A DNA stretch of 64,000 bases from Siphonodentalium dalli (taxonomy: Eukaryota > Mollusca > Scaphopoda > Gadilida > Siphonodentaliidae): assembly GCA_032622095.1 (NCBI GenBank), contig CP136067.1, positions 126,765,030 to 126,829,029 of the forward strand. The letters are read 5' to 3'. Numbering within the stretch: the first letter of the stretch is position 1; each line of letters opens with the position of its first letter. Of this stretch, positions 1 to 11,776 are shown piece after piece. Made by a program: the position numbers and the translations under genes. The notes under the pieces were generated by a model. The model was not told the DNA's origin and did no database searches. It was given only the letters and a program-made list of their open reading frames with translations.

Positions 1-753
1 TATTCGAATAAAATCAATATTAATTGATAGAAGCCTTTACAGACAGAGGTCTTCAATTCATATTTATTATTTTATACCCACGCAACTATTTCAAATTTGT
101 TATTTAAAGAGATAATCCATCTTTAATTAAAGCTAGGCACACATCGCCGTCAGATTTGGCTGAATTTTTTTTCCATGCGATTCGATTCAGTTGGCTATCA
201 AACTTTAAAGTAAAACAGGAATGATGCTCGAGTACGTATATTCTATATTTGTATCTCTTATTACAAATATGGAATTCCATCAATGTTTGCACGGTTGATA
301 ATCCACAGAAATTTTAAGTCTATTTCTGGAAAATGTCAGTTGTTACTGTCCTATCATAACTTATGGAAATGCTTATATCTCAGGGCTCGTGTAATGTTAC
401 GGTCCACTTAATGTTTGAGTCTCCGATTATTTCTATGCAGAGTCAGTTTTATTGACTGGGCTATTTTTGGCATGTAATAAGACAACATATATATATATAT
501 TCCAACATGATAGCGAACAACTATGTCAGATATGTTTCCACAAATGCTAGAAATTATCATATTCACCCACAATGCTCCCTCTTATTTAACAAGAATGCAT
601 CAGAAAAATAGAACTAGGAGGTATAGTTATTACCCATAATCGAGAATAATAGACTGACACTGCAGTCCATATACAAAATTAAGCACAGAAACACCCATGA
701 CACAAGTCGGTGTCGCGACAAAAACAACATATTCACAGTTTATTTGACCGGCT
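1..753. other. Non-coding stretch, no gene recognised
   Basis: AT-rich sequence with a short (TA)n run near 487-500. I see no conserved protein or RNA here. It lies upstream of the transporter exon, so it may be intron of that gene or intergenic DNA; the 5' exons of the transporter were not found in it. Confidence 0.5.
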
Positions 754-966
754 ATGTTGATAATACAATGCTTAGGAGCTTCACAAGTGGCACGATCAGA
801 AGCTTCAGATGCTCCGATCAAATCAAAATGTGGGAAAGACTTTTTGTGCGACGATTCATCAAACAATTTACCGGTCTATATTTTTGAAGCTGCATCTCAA
901 GAACAATTAAAAATAATAATTGATGCATTCTTGTATAGCATGAAATATGACCATCATTACAACTAA
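754..966 (+). pseudogene. 3' end of a LINE reverse transcriptase ORF
   Basis: The reading frame ends with a pattern typical of the extreme C-terminus of non-LTR retrotransposon polymerases: a GK(D)F block, an N-N-L-P motif (usually W-N-x-L-P), then a hydrophobic/charged helix ending in I-D-A-F-L-Y-S-M-K-Y-D. The minus-strand LINE tail at 39722-40200 has the same order (G-K-Y-F-F, W-N-S-L-P, I-D-S-F-F-Y-Y-I-K-Y-D), so the two look like one family. Only the last 60 or so residues remain, consistent with 5' truncation on insertion. The expected Trp is missing, so the copy has decayed. Confidence 0.65.
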
Positions 967-1120
967 ACTAAACACATGTTGTGACATACAAGAATGAGGG
1001 ATATGTGAATCGATATTGGAACTAGACAAGTTAATAGACTTGTTACGAAATAAATTGATGTTGATATCGATATGCAAACGTTTAAAACTGGCAATACATT
1101 GCGAACTATCTATTGTTCAG
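967..1120. other. Short non-coding spacer before transporter exon
   Basis: No coding signal of its own. A possible splice acceptor (TATTGTTCAG) ends at 1120 and would open the transporter exon in frame. Confidence 0.35.
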
Positions 1121-2229
1121 TCAACATATTCAAAAACGATATCACAATGAACAATTCCTTAACGTATCTCTTCGCAGGAATGGGATCCATGTTCTGTTAC
1201 ATTGCATCGCAGAACACTTCACTAACCAACTTCAAATCAGCATGGCGTGGAAGGATCATAGGATTTCAAGATTCCTTATACGGCGGTAGCTTGATGATAT
1301 TCAGTCAACTATACTATAATGTGTTCCAAACGAATTCACCCAACACGGGTAGCACCATGTTTAGTGGTTTCTCAGGGTTTATGTTCTTGCTAGCTGTTTC
1401 CTTCGCAGTTGTGGATGTTCTTTGTCTGTTGTTCTCAAAATCCTTCTACGACGGTGATTATGATCAGTACCTCGCGAACGAAACGCGTCTTAGATCGTCA
1501 ATATACGGGTCAGCACCAAGTACAAACACTGACGAACTACAAGACGTTAATGGGGTTGACAGCAACGATGTGGAAATTGAAAACAAAGTACCAGAGCATG
1601 TTCCATTCTTGAAAATAATAACAAAATATCAGTATAATATCTACCTTTGGACGTTCGTGTTGGTTGGTTCTGTGGCTGCGGTGACTTTGAATAATTTGAC
1701 AGTTGCCGCAAAGGCTCTTAGGTACAGTGACCACAACAATCTTGTGTTATCCGTGGATGCTGTCACGTCGTTTCTATGCAGTCTAACGACAGGAATTATG
1801 GCAGATCTGTTCGGCCAGCATCGTGTAATGTGCCAGCTCATAGCAACGCTTATCGGTTGCATAGCAACCGTTGTTTACTCATGGGCATGCCAGTATTTCT
1901 CCGGGTTCCTCATCGCATCCATGTTGGTGGTTATACCTTCGGCTATGATGTGGACCGTGGTTCCGGCTGAATTGAGCGACCGGTTTGGAATTGTTGATCT
2001 CGGTAGGAACTTCGGTTTTATCAGGGCCGTACAAACACTGTTCATTTTTGTCTTCCAGTATATCTTTGGTTACCTCTATGAGCAAAATATCACGAAAGAA
2101 GGTTCAATAGACTGTTATGGAGTTGACTGTGTACGCACTGGATACATCTTCTTATTCGGTGTTAATTTCGCGGCATTTTTCGCATTTGCTGGAGTAGGAT
2201 ACAGGGCCATAAGGCGGAGAACGCATTGA
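1121..2229 (+). CDS. Nodulin-like MFS transporter, C-terminal exon
   Basis: This encodes a multi-pass membrane protein of the major facilitator superfamily, resembling the nodulin-like/NFD4-like group. The open frame runs from an ATG at 1072 and ends at TGA 2227-2229. Early in the protein the stretch T-Y-L-F-A-G-M-G-S-M-F-C-Y-I-A-S followed by N-T-S-L-T-N-F matches the family pattern 'LIAGxGxxFxYxAxLxTNxxNF'. About nine hydrophobic segments follow (roughly residues 28-48, 62-84, 100-122, 190-212, 227-246, 254-272, 277-297, 315-336 and 356-378, counting from the ATG at 1072). They flank a polar cytoplasmic loop at about 123-185. A-D-L-F-G-Q-H-R at about 244-251 fits MFS motif A. A family member normally has 12 helices, so the first three or so should lie in upstream exons not seen here. 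I placed the exon start at an acceptor-like TTCAG ending at 1120; a second possible acceptor (TCTCTTCGCAG) ends at 1177, but it would remove conserved residues. The substrate cannot be read from sequence. Confidence 0.8.
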
Positions 2230-2483
2230 ATCACGAGTTCAGTGTCATGTAGTTAACTGCATAACAAAACATTCAAATGTGAAGTTTAGAACGTTTATCG
2301 AAACCAATTGTAGATAATGTACACTTATTTAATATTACCTCAGATTTCGTCACAAGCGCATTGTACGTGTATGTTGTAAGGGGTGTTGCTATTGACAAAG
2401 ACATTCACCTTACTCAAGTGGCCACTTTAAGTAATACCTCGTTCACGTGACGAGAAATTTGTCCGTGATGTTTTTTGTTGGTG
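2230..2483. other. 3' flank of transporter exon
   Basis: Presumed 3' UTR and flank. No canonical AATAAA is visible in the first 200 bases after the stop. No other feature was recognised. Confidence 0.4.
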
Positions 2484-3102
2484 ACTATTTATACCCCGCA
2501 ACGAAGTTGTGGGGGGGGGTATACCGGAATCAGCTTGTTCGTCCGTCGTCCGTCCGTCCGTCGTCGTCCGTGGGCACAAATTTGTCCGGAGTTTTCTCAG
2601 TCGTTTTTTGATCATTTTCCGTGAAACGTTGCACAGACATCAATCACCATGGGAACATGTGCACTTGCGATTATGACGTGTGTCATACTTTTTTTGTGGA
2701 GTTATCCCCCTTTTTCGAATTAGAAAATGTTCTCAACATGTATAATTTTTTCCCAGCTTTTATTCTACATTTTTAGGTCAATTTTGTTTAAACTTGGCAG
2801 AGAAATTTAGTACCATGGGAACCTGTGCACCTGCGATTATGGCGTCTGTCCGACTTTTTTGGTGGAGTTATCCCCCTTGTTCGACTTATTGTTCTTGTTC
2901 GCAACATGCATAGTTTTGTCCCAGCTTTTATTCCTACATTTTATGTTTTGGATTAGGGTGAGGGGTTAGGGCTGTGCACCTGCAACGGGAATCTGTTATT
3001 TTATTATTTTAGCTAAATATTTACTGACATGTGAACCATCTTAGTGTTTTAAAACACGGGGGTTTCCTTAGTCCCATTGGGACAGTCACGCCTCTAGTAA
3101 TG
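2484..3102. repeat. Repeat element with (CCGT)n and a 166-bp internal duplication
   Basis: The block opens with ATACCCCGCAACGAAGTTGT and a G-run, followed by a CCGT-rich microsatellite (2539-2571). Then come two diverged tandem units of about 166 bp; both carry ACCATGGGAAC, GTTATCCCCC and CCCAGCTTTTATTC, starting near 2646 and 2812. It closes with CCCATTGGGACAGTCACGCC near 3078. A related GTCCGTC-rich segment occurs at 43495-43600. There is no protein; this is probably a non-autonomous mobile element of unknown class. Confidence 0.55.
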
Positions 3103-3985
3103 CCATTATTCCGGGATATTGTCTGCGTTCACATGCGTTTTTGAATATAGGGGACATTCTGAGAAAAGCTAGTAATTTGTCCTGCCATCGTGGAAAGGTT
3201 ACGACGCCATGTTGCAGGTCAATACTCACTTACCTTCTGTCTATTGGAGTTAACCGTACGCAGGACGGGGAAATATGAATAAATTTATCCAATGAAAAAC
3301 ACAATAAACTTGAGTTTTTTTGCCACATTGTTGTGGGGAGAAATTTATGTCATAGGGAACAATCTTGGGGTGCAAGGTAATTTACCTGGATTCGAACCAC
3401 TTGCCTCCGCCTCGGGTTCAAAATAGACATTAAGGTATCAACTTTATAGTATAATACGTGCACCTACAATTAATGGGAAACTGTCATTTGGTCCTGGACT
3501 ATCTCACGCGATAACTCATATGGACATGTATGACGATTTGGTCCCAGACTATCAGGATTTGGTCGACCTCACGAGCTGGACACATTTAAAAAACGAGTCG
3601 GGGATCAAATAATAGAGTCCCCTACCACGTGCATTTACATGATGATTTTATGTCCCCGATCACGTGCATTTACATGATGATTTTTAGGTTCCCGACTATA
3701 TTTTGGTCCCTGGACTAATTTAAATCGCATCATGTGAATTGGGTTATAAATAAGCGTACGCTGTCATTCTGATCAAATTGACTGCGTCCGACGTATACAA
3801 ACTTTCAAAAAAGGAAATTAATCCAACCTATACCCGTCAAGGAAACTGCAAATGTTCGACGAACGGTACGCGGCCAGTACGATAATTCTATTTGTATGCA
3901 TCGATAGGTTTTGATTGCAGCCAATTGGCCACATGGACAATTGTCAAGTGCTGCATTGCTAATGCACACATTTGTACGGTCCTAC
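3103..3985. other. Non-coding, with a 35-bp duplication
   Basis: No gene was recognised. CACGTGCATTTACATGATGA occurs twice on a 35-bp period (3626 and 3661). The phrase GGTCC(C)/GACTA recurs several times between 3480 and 3720, which suggests an old local repeat. Confidence 0.45.
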
Positions 3986-4876
3986 TAAAACCCGACCGCA
4001 CCCGACCGCACACGACCGGACCCGACCGCACCCGACCGGACCGCCCCTAGGGGTCCGAGCGAGATAGGGTTTGCACTATCGTGTAGAATGGACCCGAATG
4101 TACCAAAGTTCCAATCCCCAAGTCGATAGCTCGAGCGGACACGGCACTGTTAACCCCTGACTGGCGGCCGTTTCCGCCAGGTACGGGAAATCCAAAAAGG
4201 CGCCGACCGCACCTCCCATGACTGCCTGACCACGGAAATGGACATTATATCATGAAGTGAATACCCATATGCAGCCATGGGCGATCGAACAAGTCGCTAG
4301 CTGCAGCGGAAGTGAATAAATTAACCCATACGCTGCTGCTAAATTCGCTATAAATGTACGCAAAAACGCCGAAATTAACACCCGCCGACCGGACCGCCCC
4401 TAGTCGTCCGAGCGAGATGGGGTTTGCACTATCGTGTAGAATGGACCCGAATGTACCAAAGTTCCAATCCCCAAGTCGATAGCTCGAGCGGACACGGCAC
4501 TGTTAACCCCTGACTGGCGGCCGTTTCCGCCAGGTACGGGAAATCCAAAAAGGCGCCGACCGCACCTCCCATGACTGCCTGACCACGGAAATGGACATTA
4601 TATCATGAAGTGAATACCCATATGCAGCCATGGGCGATCGAACAAGTCGCTAGCTGCAGCGGAAGTGAATAAATTAACCCATACGCTGCTGCTAAATTCG
4701 CTATAAATGTACGCAAAAACGCCGAAATTAACACCCGCCGACCGGACCGCCCCTAGGCGTCCGAGCGAGATGGGGTTTGCACTATCGTGTAGAATGGACC
4801 CGAATGTACCAAAGTTCCAATCCCCAAGTCGATAGCTCGAGCGGACACGGCACTGTTAACCCCTGACTGGCGGCCC
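3986..4876. repeat. 353-bp tandem satellite, about 2.4 copies
   Basis: The anchor CCGCCCCTAG occurs at 4041, 4394 and 4747, giving an exact 353-bp period twice. Copies are near-identical, and the third stops inside CTGGCGGCC near 4876. Each unit contains the hairpin CTGGCGG-CCGTTT-CCGCCAG. Each also has two related half-motifs, AAGTCGATAGCTCGAGCGG and AAGTCGCTAGCTGCAGCGG, which hints that the unit grew from an older duplication. A run of 10-bp CCCGACCGCA-type repeats (about 3986-4040) precedes the first unit. There is no open reading frame. It could be a satellite or a tandem non-coding locus; I saw no rRNA or snRNA match. Confidence 0.85.
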
Positions 4877-6730
4877 TTTTTCCTGCTTAGATATACTAAA
4901 TAATGTGACTTTTTCCTTCCAGTGAATCTCTATAGCAACATCGTAGTATATATAACACACGTTACACCGTTCACACACACATATGCACACTATCTAGATA
5001 TTACACTCCTATACGTCTATATTATGTGCGTATAATTTACTTAATATATATGCGTTTCCACCATGTATGGTATATTAAGCCATTTCGAGAGTAACTTGCA
5101 TATTTGCCTTTGAGTTTGAATCTCGATAAACGAGGACATGTGATCAACGTATCTGGAAGTTAACCTGATTCGTGTATCTGGGCGTGTCTGCACGGATGCT
5201 TTCCGGATTTATGTGGTTTGTAAGCAGTGCAGTGGTTTCACATTTAATCTAACCTCTTCGCTGTGTTCCCGTGTGATCGACAACGTCGATATATGACAAC
5301 ACGCCTGTAAGGACGACAAACCACAATAACCCGAACCGAAATAAACCTGACCCGGTTACACGGTACGTAATTTCATTCCCGTAACAACACTAAATGGACC
5401 AGCCTAAAAACGCGAACCTGCATGGTGAATATCTTAACATCGAATCTTTTCCCGGACTCGGGAACAGCAATCCCACAGGCACACTACAATTGGCATATTA
5501 CATCAGTGCCATAACTCATCAATTTGTGACGCACAACACTTTGATAGTTTGGATGCCACATTCCATACGTAATGATTAATGGCAGTTATTTTACTTATGT
5601 TGTGTAAATATGCATGACGTTGGTAAGTGGATGAGTGGGTCGAAACAACTTCTAACCATGCATCAACTCACAATTTAAAGCTACATTTAGTAATTGAACG
5701 TTTTGCCATGTAGCGGCGTTCACTTAGTGACTGTTTCCACATCGGTCATGGCGGATAACTTATATTGAAATATTCTAAGTAATGGTGAATTCGGGATCAT
5801 ATGCGCGATCCAATTATACGTACAGTACATGTAGAATAGCACTATACAAAACATTATTCAGTAATCAGTCCACAAAAAGAGTGAGTTAAATAGCCGCTCA
5901 AATGATTCTTAAATTACCACATGTATATGTTTACGGTAACCTGGATTTCACCAGGTAGAACCAGGGAACGCTGCGTAAATTAAAAAATCATAAGGGAATA
6001 CCCCGCGCAAATTATTGACCTCCATTGATCAAAAGTAGTATAGCAGCCCAGGCTATGGTCTTACAATCTCGTCCAAATACGGATACGATAGGCGAGAATC
6101 GCATGCGTTTTGATATGTCGATGCCGTCTGGAGAGTTTGGCGGGACCAGCATCCCGTCTCGATTTGCTCAGTCTACCCTTGATGCTATAAAGTGGTAGCC
6201 GCGGGCGCTTATATATAGAGTTGTTTTTATGAGCCATCAGGCCCCCGCGGCAGCGGTCGCTGGCGCGACCTGACTGCCTCGATATCAATTTGAAAAAGGG
6301 GTGACGTTGCTTAACGCCTGCGGCGCTTCAATAACAGTTTGAATTTTGTGTTTCCCAACAGGTCTTAGACAGTGCCGTCCGCCTCCCCCAAGCCCACCCA
6401 CCCTAAAAGTGATTTTTCCTATAGTGTTTTTGAAACGTGTCTCTTTGTGGTGTCATTCTTTTGGTATGATTTTTTACTAAATAACGGGTATGTTAGAGTT
6501 ACATTTCTTTGAATTTTACAATCGAAACATATTCGCATGCGATGCTGAGTCACGCGGGACACGGCAAACTAAATCGCGCGCAAATTGGCTTGCGATTTTT
6601 CAGCATCCCACCCCATTTGGCATGCGATAGCGTTTGTACTAGGTGAGCAGCCAGGGTTTGCGGCCGGAGTTCGAAGCCATTCACACCGATCCCATGATCC
6701 GGTGGTCAGTATTTTCACATGCGATGACCA
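4877..6730. other. Non-coding stretch
   Basis: No gene was recognised. Short open frames at 5394-5579 (+) and 6061-6288 (-) lack family features. The 6090-6300 segment is richer in G+C than its surroundings, which may mark an old insertion, but I cannot name it. Confidence 0.45.
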
Positions 6731-7162
6731 GCATACATGTATGTCAACACACGTGTATCTGCGTATGCCGTGGACTGTCTATTGGGCCACTTACAATTAA
6801 AATAATAAATTTCAAACATCGATATATGATCACTCTGAGCTGTGATGGGTGGGTTCTTCGATTCGAATCTAATATGTTTTACCCCTGAAGCCAATGAAAT
6901 AGTAATTTGCGAGCGTTAATTCGGATTGAGTACCTTTAATAGAAAAGAATTGTTGCACGGGTCAATTCAACAATATATACATGCATTGTATTATTCCGCT
7001 TTAACTAGTGGCGCAGAACGTTCAATCAATCAACCGACTGACCGAAGAGATAAATAACACCATAGAAATACCCTCTTTGAGATCAGGTCCGGTTTGAATG
7101 AATGAATATTTTATTTGTGCAATAAATCTTGTCAATATACAAATAATCACAAATAACATATA
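6731..7162. repeat. 432-bp direct repeat, copy 1
   Basis: Near-identical to 7600-8031, with a constant offset of 869 bp and no indel visible. It begins GCATACATGTATGTCAACAC and ends AAATAACATATA. Near its end GAATGAATGAATATTTTATT, read on the minus strand, resembles the A-rich tail of a LINE. The flanks do not match between copies. Confidence 0.9.
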
Positions 7163-7599
7163 AATTATTATTGCACAGGGAGCGACATGGCCAATATAGG
7201 CCGTCTTCCTGTTGTCCCCTGAGTTCATAAATGAATATATTGTATATGGCGGTTATCCGTATTGGTTCACGCACCTCGGTTGGTACCACCTATTAATTCG
7301 CTTGTTCTAGTGCAATCGTGTTACCATCGAAGCAAGAATTAAGCCAGGAGAAAGGTGGAAAACACACATGTATGAGGGTGTGTCCGAGTATGTATATAGT
7401 AATGTATTTATGCATTTGGTTTACTGGTCGCTCTAAAAGCGTTGATCAAATTATGTTTTGTATATCTCATACCCTTTTACCTCGACGGGTTTACAGCTGT
7501 GAGTCACATTGCCTCGTCCGACAGAAAATGTCGAATTTTTCTAACAATTTGCAGTGAACTGTAGAAATAAACTAGCAGCTGTGTGGGATTGTATAACAT
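7163..7599. other. Spacer between the two 432-bp repeats
   Basis: 437 bp with no recognised gene. If the flanking repeats were LTRs, a primer-binding site would be expected just after 7162; none is visible. Confidence 0.4.
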
Positions 7600-8031
7600 G
7601 CATACATGTATGTCAACACACGTGTATCTGCGTATGCCGTGGACTGTCTATTGGGCCACTTACAATTAAAATAATAAATTTCAAACATCGATATATGATC
7701 ACTCTGAGCTGTGATGGGTGGGTTCTTCGATTCGAATCTAATATGTTTTACCCCTGAAGCCAATGAAATAGTAATTTGCGAGCGTTAATTCGGATTGAGT
7801 ACCTTTAATAGAAAAGAATTGTTGCACGGGTCAATTCAACAATATATACATGCATTGTATTATTCCGCTTTAACTAGTGGCGCAGAACGTTCAATCAATC
7901 AACCGACTGACCGAAGAGATAAATAACACCATAGAAATACCCTCTTTGAGATCAGGTCCGGTTTGAATGAATGAATATTTTATTTGTGCAATAAATCTTG
8001 TCAATATACAAATAATCACAAATAACATATA
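7600..8031. repeat. 432-bp direct repeat, copy 2
   Basis: Second copy of the 6731-7162 repeat in the same orientation. High identity implies a recent duplication or gene conversion. Either a tandem segmental duplication or the ends of a short non-autonomous retroelement would explain it. Confidence 0.9.
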
Positions 8032-8282
8032 TACAAGAAACCTAAGATGCATGCATCAGGTCGGCCGTGAACTATCTACCATAGAATTGTTGTAGCTATC
8101 GATTATACATTTTGAAACACCTGTCTGTATGTATGTATGTATGTGTGTATGCGTGAATGCATGTGTGTATGTGTTATAGACTCTAACACTGCTCGAATTT
8201 GGTATTTAACGTGTCAACTTGACCTCGCTCATAGGCATGTTTCTGGACCTTGACCGATCCGACTAAAAATTTGTGTGTAGGA
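8032..8282. repeat. GTAT/TGTG microsatellite and flank
   Basis: An impure (GTAT)n/(GTGT)n run spans about 8125-8172. The rest is unassigned. Confidence 0.7.
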
Positions 8283-8990
8283 CTACTTCGATCCCGGGAG
8301 CAATATGGACGGGTCCAATTTCACGTGGGACCATGTTCTCGAACGTGCTGATATAGGCATGTTTCTGGACCAATTGAACAATAGTTTGGCCAGACGCTGT
8401 ATATACTGGGTACTGTCCAGATGGAAGCGATCACAAAAAAAATCCCTAACTAGCCCGAACGAAGTCGAGTACATCAGCTAGTTTAATATATATTTTGGAC
8501 ATTTGTCTGTCTGTTTGTCTGTTAGCTATGGCCGGGAAAACTGCCGGACAGATTTGACGAAATTTGATACCTAGGGGAAATTATTTCCAGGGAGTATTTT
8601 GGACGGGTCAAATCTTGATCCCGACCTGACTTTGACATTCAAAAAGATCAATTCAAGGTCAAATCTGGTAAAACGGAAGTATTTCAACGAAATTTGATAC
8701 CTACTGTTACTTTTGTCCCAGGAGTGTTTCGGGTGGGTCAAATCATGACCCTGACCTGATCTTGACATTCAAAATTGTCAATTCAAGGTCAAATCGGGTA
8801 TAAAGCCGGGCGGATTTCGACGGGTACTTTTGTCGTGACTTTTGTCCGGGGAGTGTTTTGGACGGGTCAAATCGTGACCCCGACATGACCTTCACCTTTA
8901 AAATAGTCAATTCAAGGTTAAATCGCGCATTTCTCCGAAAATCAGAGGGGAACATCCCGGACGAAGTGGGGTCCACGAGCTACTATTATA
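8283..8990. repeat. Imperfect tandem units of about 130-150 bp
   Basis: Units carry GGACGGGTCAAATC, TGACCT-GACTTTGACATTC and GTCAATTCAAGGTCAAATC, with three clear copies between 8570 and 8930 and a partial one before. Two related ends, CCCGAACGAAGTCGAGTACA-TCAGCTAGT (8454-8482) and CCCGGACGAAGTGGGGTCCA-CGAGCTACT (8957-8985), are followed by TA-rich sequence. That looks like the same terminus of one repeat family repeated in direct orientation. There is no protein. Confidence 0.6.
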
Positions 8991-9835
8991 TATTTCTAGA
9001 TTTAGTTACAAACTAAATACCTGTATATTGTACAAAGAAATGTTTGACAAATATATCTGTATCAATATTACCATACGGGTCATTAAAATAGATACGACGA
9101 AACAAATTTTGAAGGGTGCATGTATCAGGTAAATTTTTATATTTCAAATGATGACAGGAATGCAGAAAGTTGAAGTACCTACGTAATACTGGCTATCCGC
9201 ATGAAGAGATATACATGTATATCAAAACCAGATGAGGGATATGTCTGTACAGTTGCTAAACAATTCAGTCATGCAAAAGAGGATCAAAGAGTAAGATACC
9301 AAATTGCTGCCTGTGGTAATGTTTTTTAACGAAATTCGGGAAAATTAGATTACTCTCACCCTGGTTATCCAGACGATAATTGTGGAATCTGATGACGATC
9401 GGACAAGGGTGTCGTCTGTAGGATCAACCAAATTATTTAGCCATAAAAATAGTAAAATTGAAGATCACCGCTGGCAGTGATGTCTTCACAAGGACAGTTT
9501 GAGAACAAAATATGGCTCACATCTAGCGGTGACCCAAAATATCCACATAAGAAAAAGTTCTCCAATAAAAGCTGGCTGCAGGGTGCGCCAATTGATTCAA
9601 ATTCGAAATTTAGCAGGGTGTACTGCTTGTGGCCATGTTTTCCCCACAAATTTGATAGACTGATGGACAAAACCACTGAATCCGTTGAATCAATATACAT
9701 GTATACATGGATTAATTTATATGCATTGTTATACACAGTACTGGTATATAAAGGTACTGAAAATAACTATATTACTAGTATACACAAAATAAACCATATA
9801 TCATTGCTATGGGTTCTAATATCCGAACATGACAG
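8991..9835. other. Non-coding stretch
   Basis: No recognised gene. An open frame at 9477-9839 (+) shows no domain and no supporting context. Some sentences of the 165-bp array family (GATGATCGGA...GTCTGTAGGAT) appear near 9390-9425, suggesting very old copies. Confidence 0.45.
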
Positions 9836-9962
9836 CTGAGAACTTGGTGTGAATTAAAGAGTGGTGGTTTCTCAAGCATATCTAACCCTCCACGTTAGAA
9901 ACATGCCATTAAATGTCATAAGTATAATCTAGCTTGAGGACAGAAGTGATCCATAAAACCCC
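9836..9962. repeat. Dispersed repeat, related to 15568-15690
   Basis: Shares GCTGAGAAC-TGGTGT-AATT, CTCAAGCATATCTA-CCCT, AGCTTGAGGA and GAAGTGA-CCAT with 15568-15690, in the same orientation and order. It is non-coding. Confidence 0.6.
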
Positions 9963-10138
9963 CCTTAATTCAACCAGGTCCTCGCGCGATGTATGATCGA
10001 TCACATGATGATCTAGGGGGATTAGAATTGATGTATAAAAACAGCACTGCATGTAAATATAAAATAAAATAGTGCTACATCTTATTACAGATTATTGCCA
10101 TATATAATCAGTGATTATACAGACAGTCTGACAAAATA

Positions 10139-10427
10139 AAGTTTCAGTGACACTCTATCCGAAGAGGGGAATAATTTCATCTGTTACAGTCAATGGAGCA
10201 ATTATGAATCTGGAAAGGTGAAATTTCTAAGTAATACTAGATATCGACATGACGCGATAAAATATAACGTAAATGCAATATGGCCGCTGGCGACCATTTT
10301 TTCCTATGAAATTAAAAAAATATTTGATAGCTCTCATCTGATAGATCAATATCAAGATAAATATGAAGTTTGGTGATGATCGGATGAGTGAAGTGGACTG
10401 TGGTCTGTGCTAAACGGTTTAGTAATG
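10139..10427. repeat. Divergent copy of the 165-bp array unit
   Basis: Contains GGGGAATAATTTCATCTGTT, ACAGTCAATGGAGCAATTA, AATATGGCCGCTGGCGACCA and GAAGTTTGGTGATGATCGGA in the same order as the array at 16490-19235. It is a solitary relic of that family. Confidence 0.65.
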
Positions 10428-10740
10428 CTTAAAAAGATTCTTACCTTAATATTTTTATGTTCACTTTATAAACTTCACTGAGTCATCTTTGTCATGTATT
10501 GAGTTTGATATCTTTTGTTAACAGTTTATAAATCATGTATGTCTCATGTTTGTTATTTTAATTTATGTGTTTATTATCATTAAATAAAGTTGCATTCCTT
10601 AAAAAGATTCTTACCTCAATGTTTTTATGTTCACTTTATAAACTCCACTGAGTCATCTTTGTCATGTATTGAATTTGATATCTTTTGTTAACAGTTTATA
10701 AATTATGTATGTCTCGTGTTCGTTATTATATTATATACAC
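10428..10740. repeat. 180-bp-period tandem duplication
   Basis: CTTAAAAAGATTCTTACC begins at 10428 and again at 10608, and about 130 bp after each are closely matched. A TAAATAAAG polyadenylation-like signal sits between them, so this may be duplicated retroelement 3' UTR. No coding sequence is present. Confidence 0.75.
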
Positions 10741-11683
10741 TTTATAGTGTGTTTTCAGAACGAAAAAAAATTGAATAAAATCAACAAATTTGTAAATTTA
10801 AAAACAATTCAAACGTTGTTGTATTCCATGTCCCAGCCCGGACATATACACCAAATTTCAATAATATTCATTGAGAAACAACGGACCAAACGCAATATAA
10901 CACCCGTATACATCTTTTATTCCGAATCGGACTCGGGTACATGTTATAGTAGGTACCGAATTGACACACGTCGACTGGGCGAGTTGGCCATGGGGCGATT
11001 AGGCCGATTCCGGCACATTCCATAATCTACCGTATGCACCCGTTTACGCGTAGTTTACTTTAGAAAGTTCCGCAATTAATACCGTAAATAGAGCGACCTT
11101 ATTTGACAGAGAATGCCTCTGTTATTGATTATCAAGTTGCTGTACATTAAAAACGACAAATTCACATGCTCGTTCAAGCGCAGTAGTCTATTTTCCCCAT
11201 GTTAATAGACATCCACAAATACTAAATAACGCTAACCTACTGCCGAATGTTTGACACGACAACTGTTAACATATTTGGGCTGAATTCATCTGACGCGGTA
11301 TTATTCCTCAAAATAAACAACAAAACCATCGTTACTTGGAAATGTAGTTTGGGCTAACATTTACATAAATCCTCCAGATCAATTATCCGACACACACGTC
11401 AGATGAAAAAGTCACATGAAGTAACCGGCCAAATTGGCCGAAATAATAAACAGAACCCCTACGCGATTAGCTTGAATGCCCGTCTTATATCATTCATGGC
11501 TACAGGAACTTCCGAATTTCAGTTCTGTATTTCCGTGTAGCCACTCATCAGATAACTCGGGTATTAAATAAAGACCCGTGAGATGATTATTTTCAATTTA
11601 GATTCACGGTCAGATTTGACACCAAATTCGTCAAACTTTCCTGAGGTGAGTTTCAGCTCACCATGCCGAACTCGCAATTATAA
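10741..11683. other. Non-coding stretch
   Basis: No gene recognised. The short open frame at 10705-11025 (+) overlaps the tandem duplication and has no family signature. Confidence 0.45.
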
Positions 11684-11776
11684 GCAGAATGAGGTCCACG
11701 GAGGGTGAATTTAGTGACGCTAGCCCGCTATGCGGGATAGCGTCACTACACTCACCCTCTGGGGACCTCATTCTAC
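11684..11776. mobile_element. 93-bp palindromic MITE (family of 32507-32599)
   Basis: A near-perfect hairpin: GCAGAATGAGGTCC...GAGGGTGAATTTAGTGACGC on the left is mirrored by GCGTCACTA..TCACCCTC...GGACCTCATTCT on the right, around a CCCGCTATGCGGG core. Two further copies lie at 32251-32330 and 32507-32599 inside the receptor intron. It is non-coding. Confidence 0.8.

Noticed and set aside
3370-3420. tRNA-like B box (GTGGTTCGAATCCA) on the minus strand
   Set aside because: T stem pairs poorly and there is no matching acceptor stem, anticodon arm or A box; at best a remote tRNA-derived relic.
4041-4876. TAGCTCGAGCGG as a Pol III A box in the 353-bp satellite
   Set aside because: The D-stem halves are directly adjacent with no loop and no B box follows at the right distance.
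6731-8031. LTR retrotransposon with 432-bp LTRs
   Set aside because: No TG...CA limits, primer-binding site, polypurine tract or target duplication could be found; kept only as a direct repeat.
9477-9839. 120-codon open frame
   Set aside because: Mixed composition without domain, splice context or homologous pattern; overlaps old repeat sequence.
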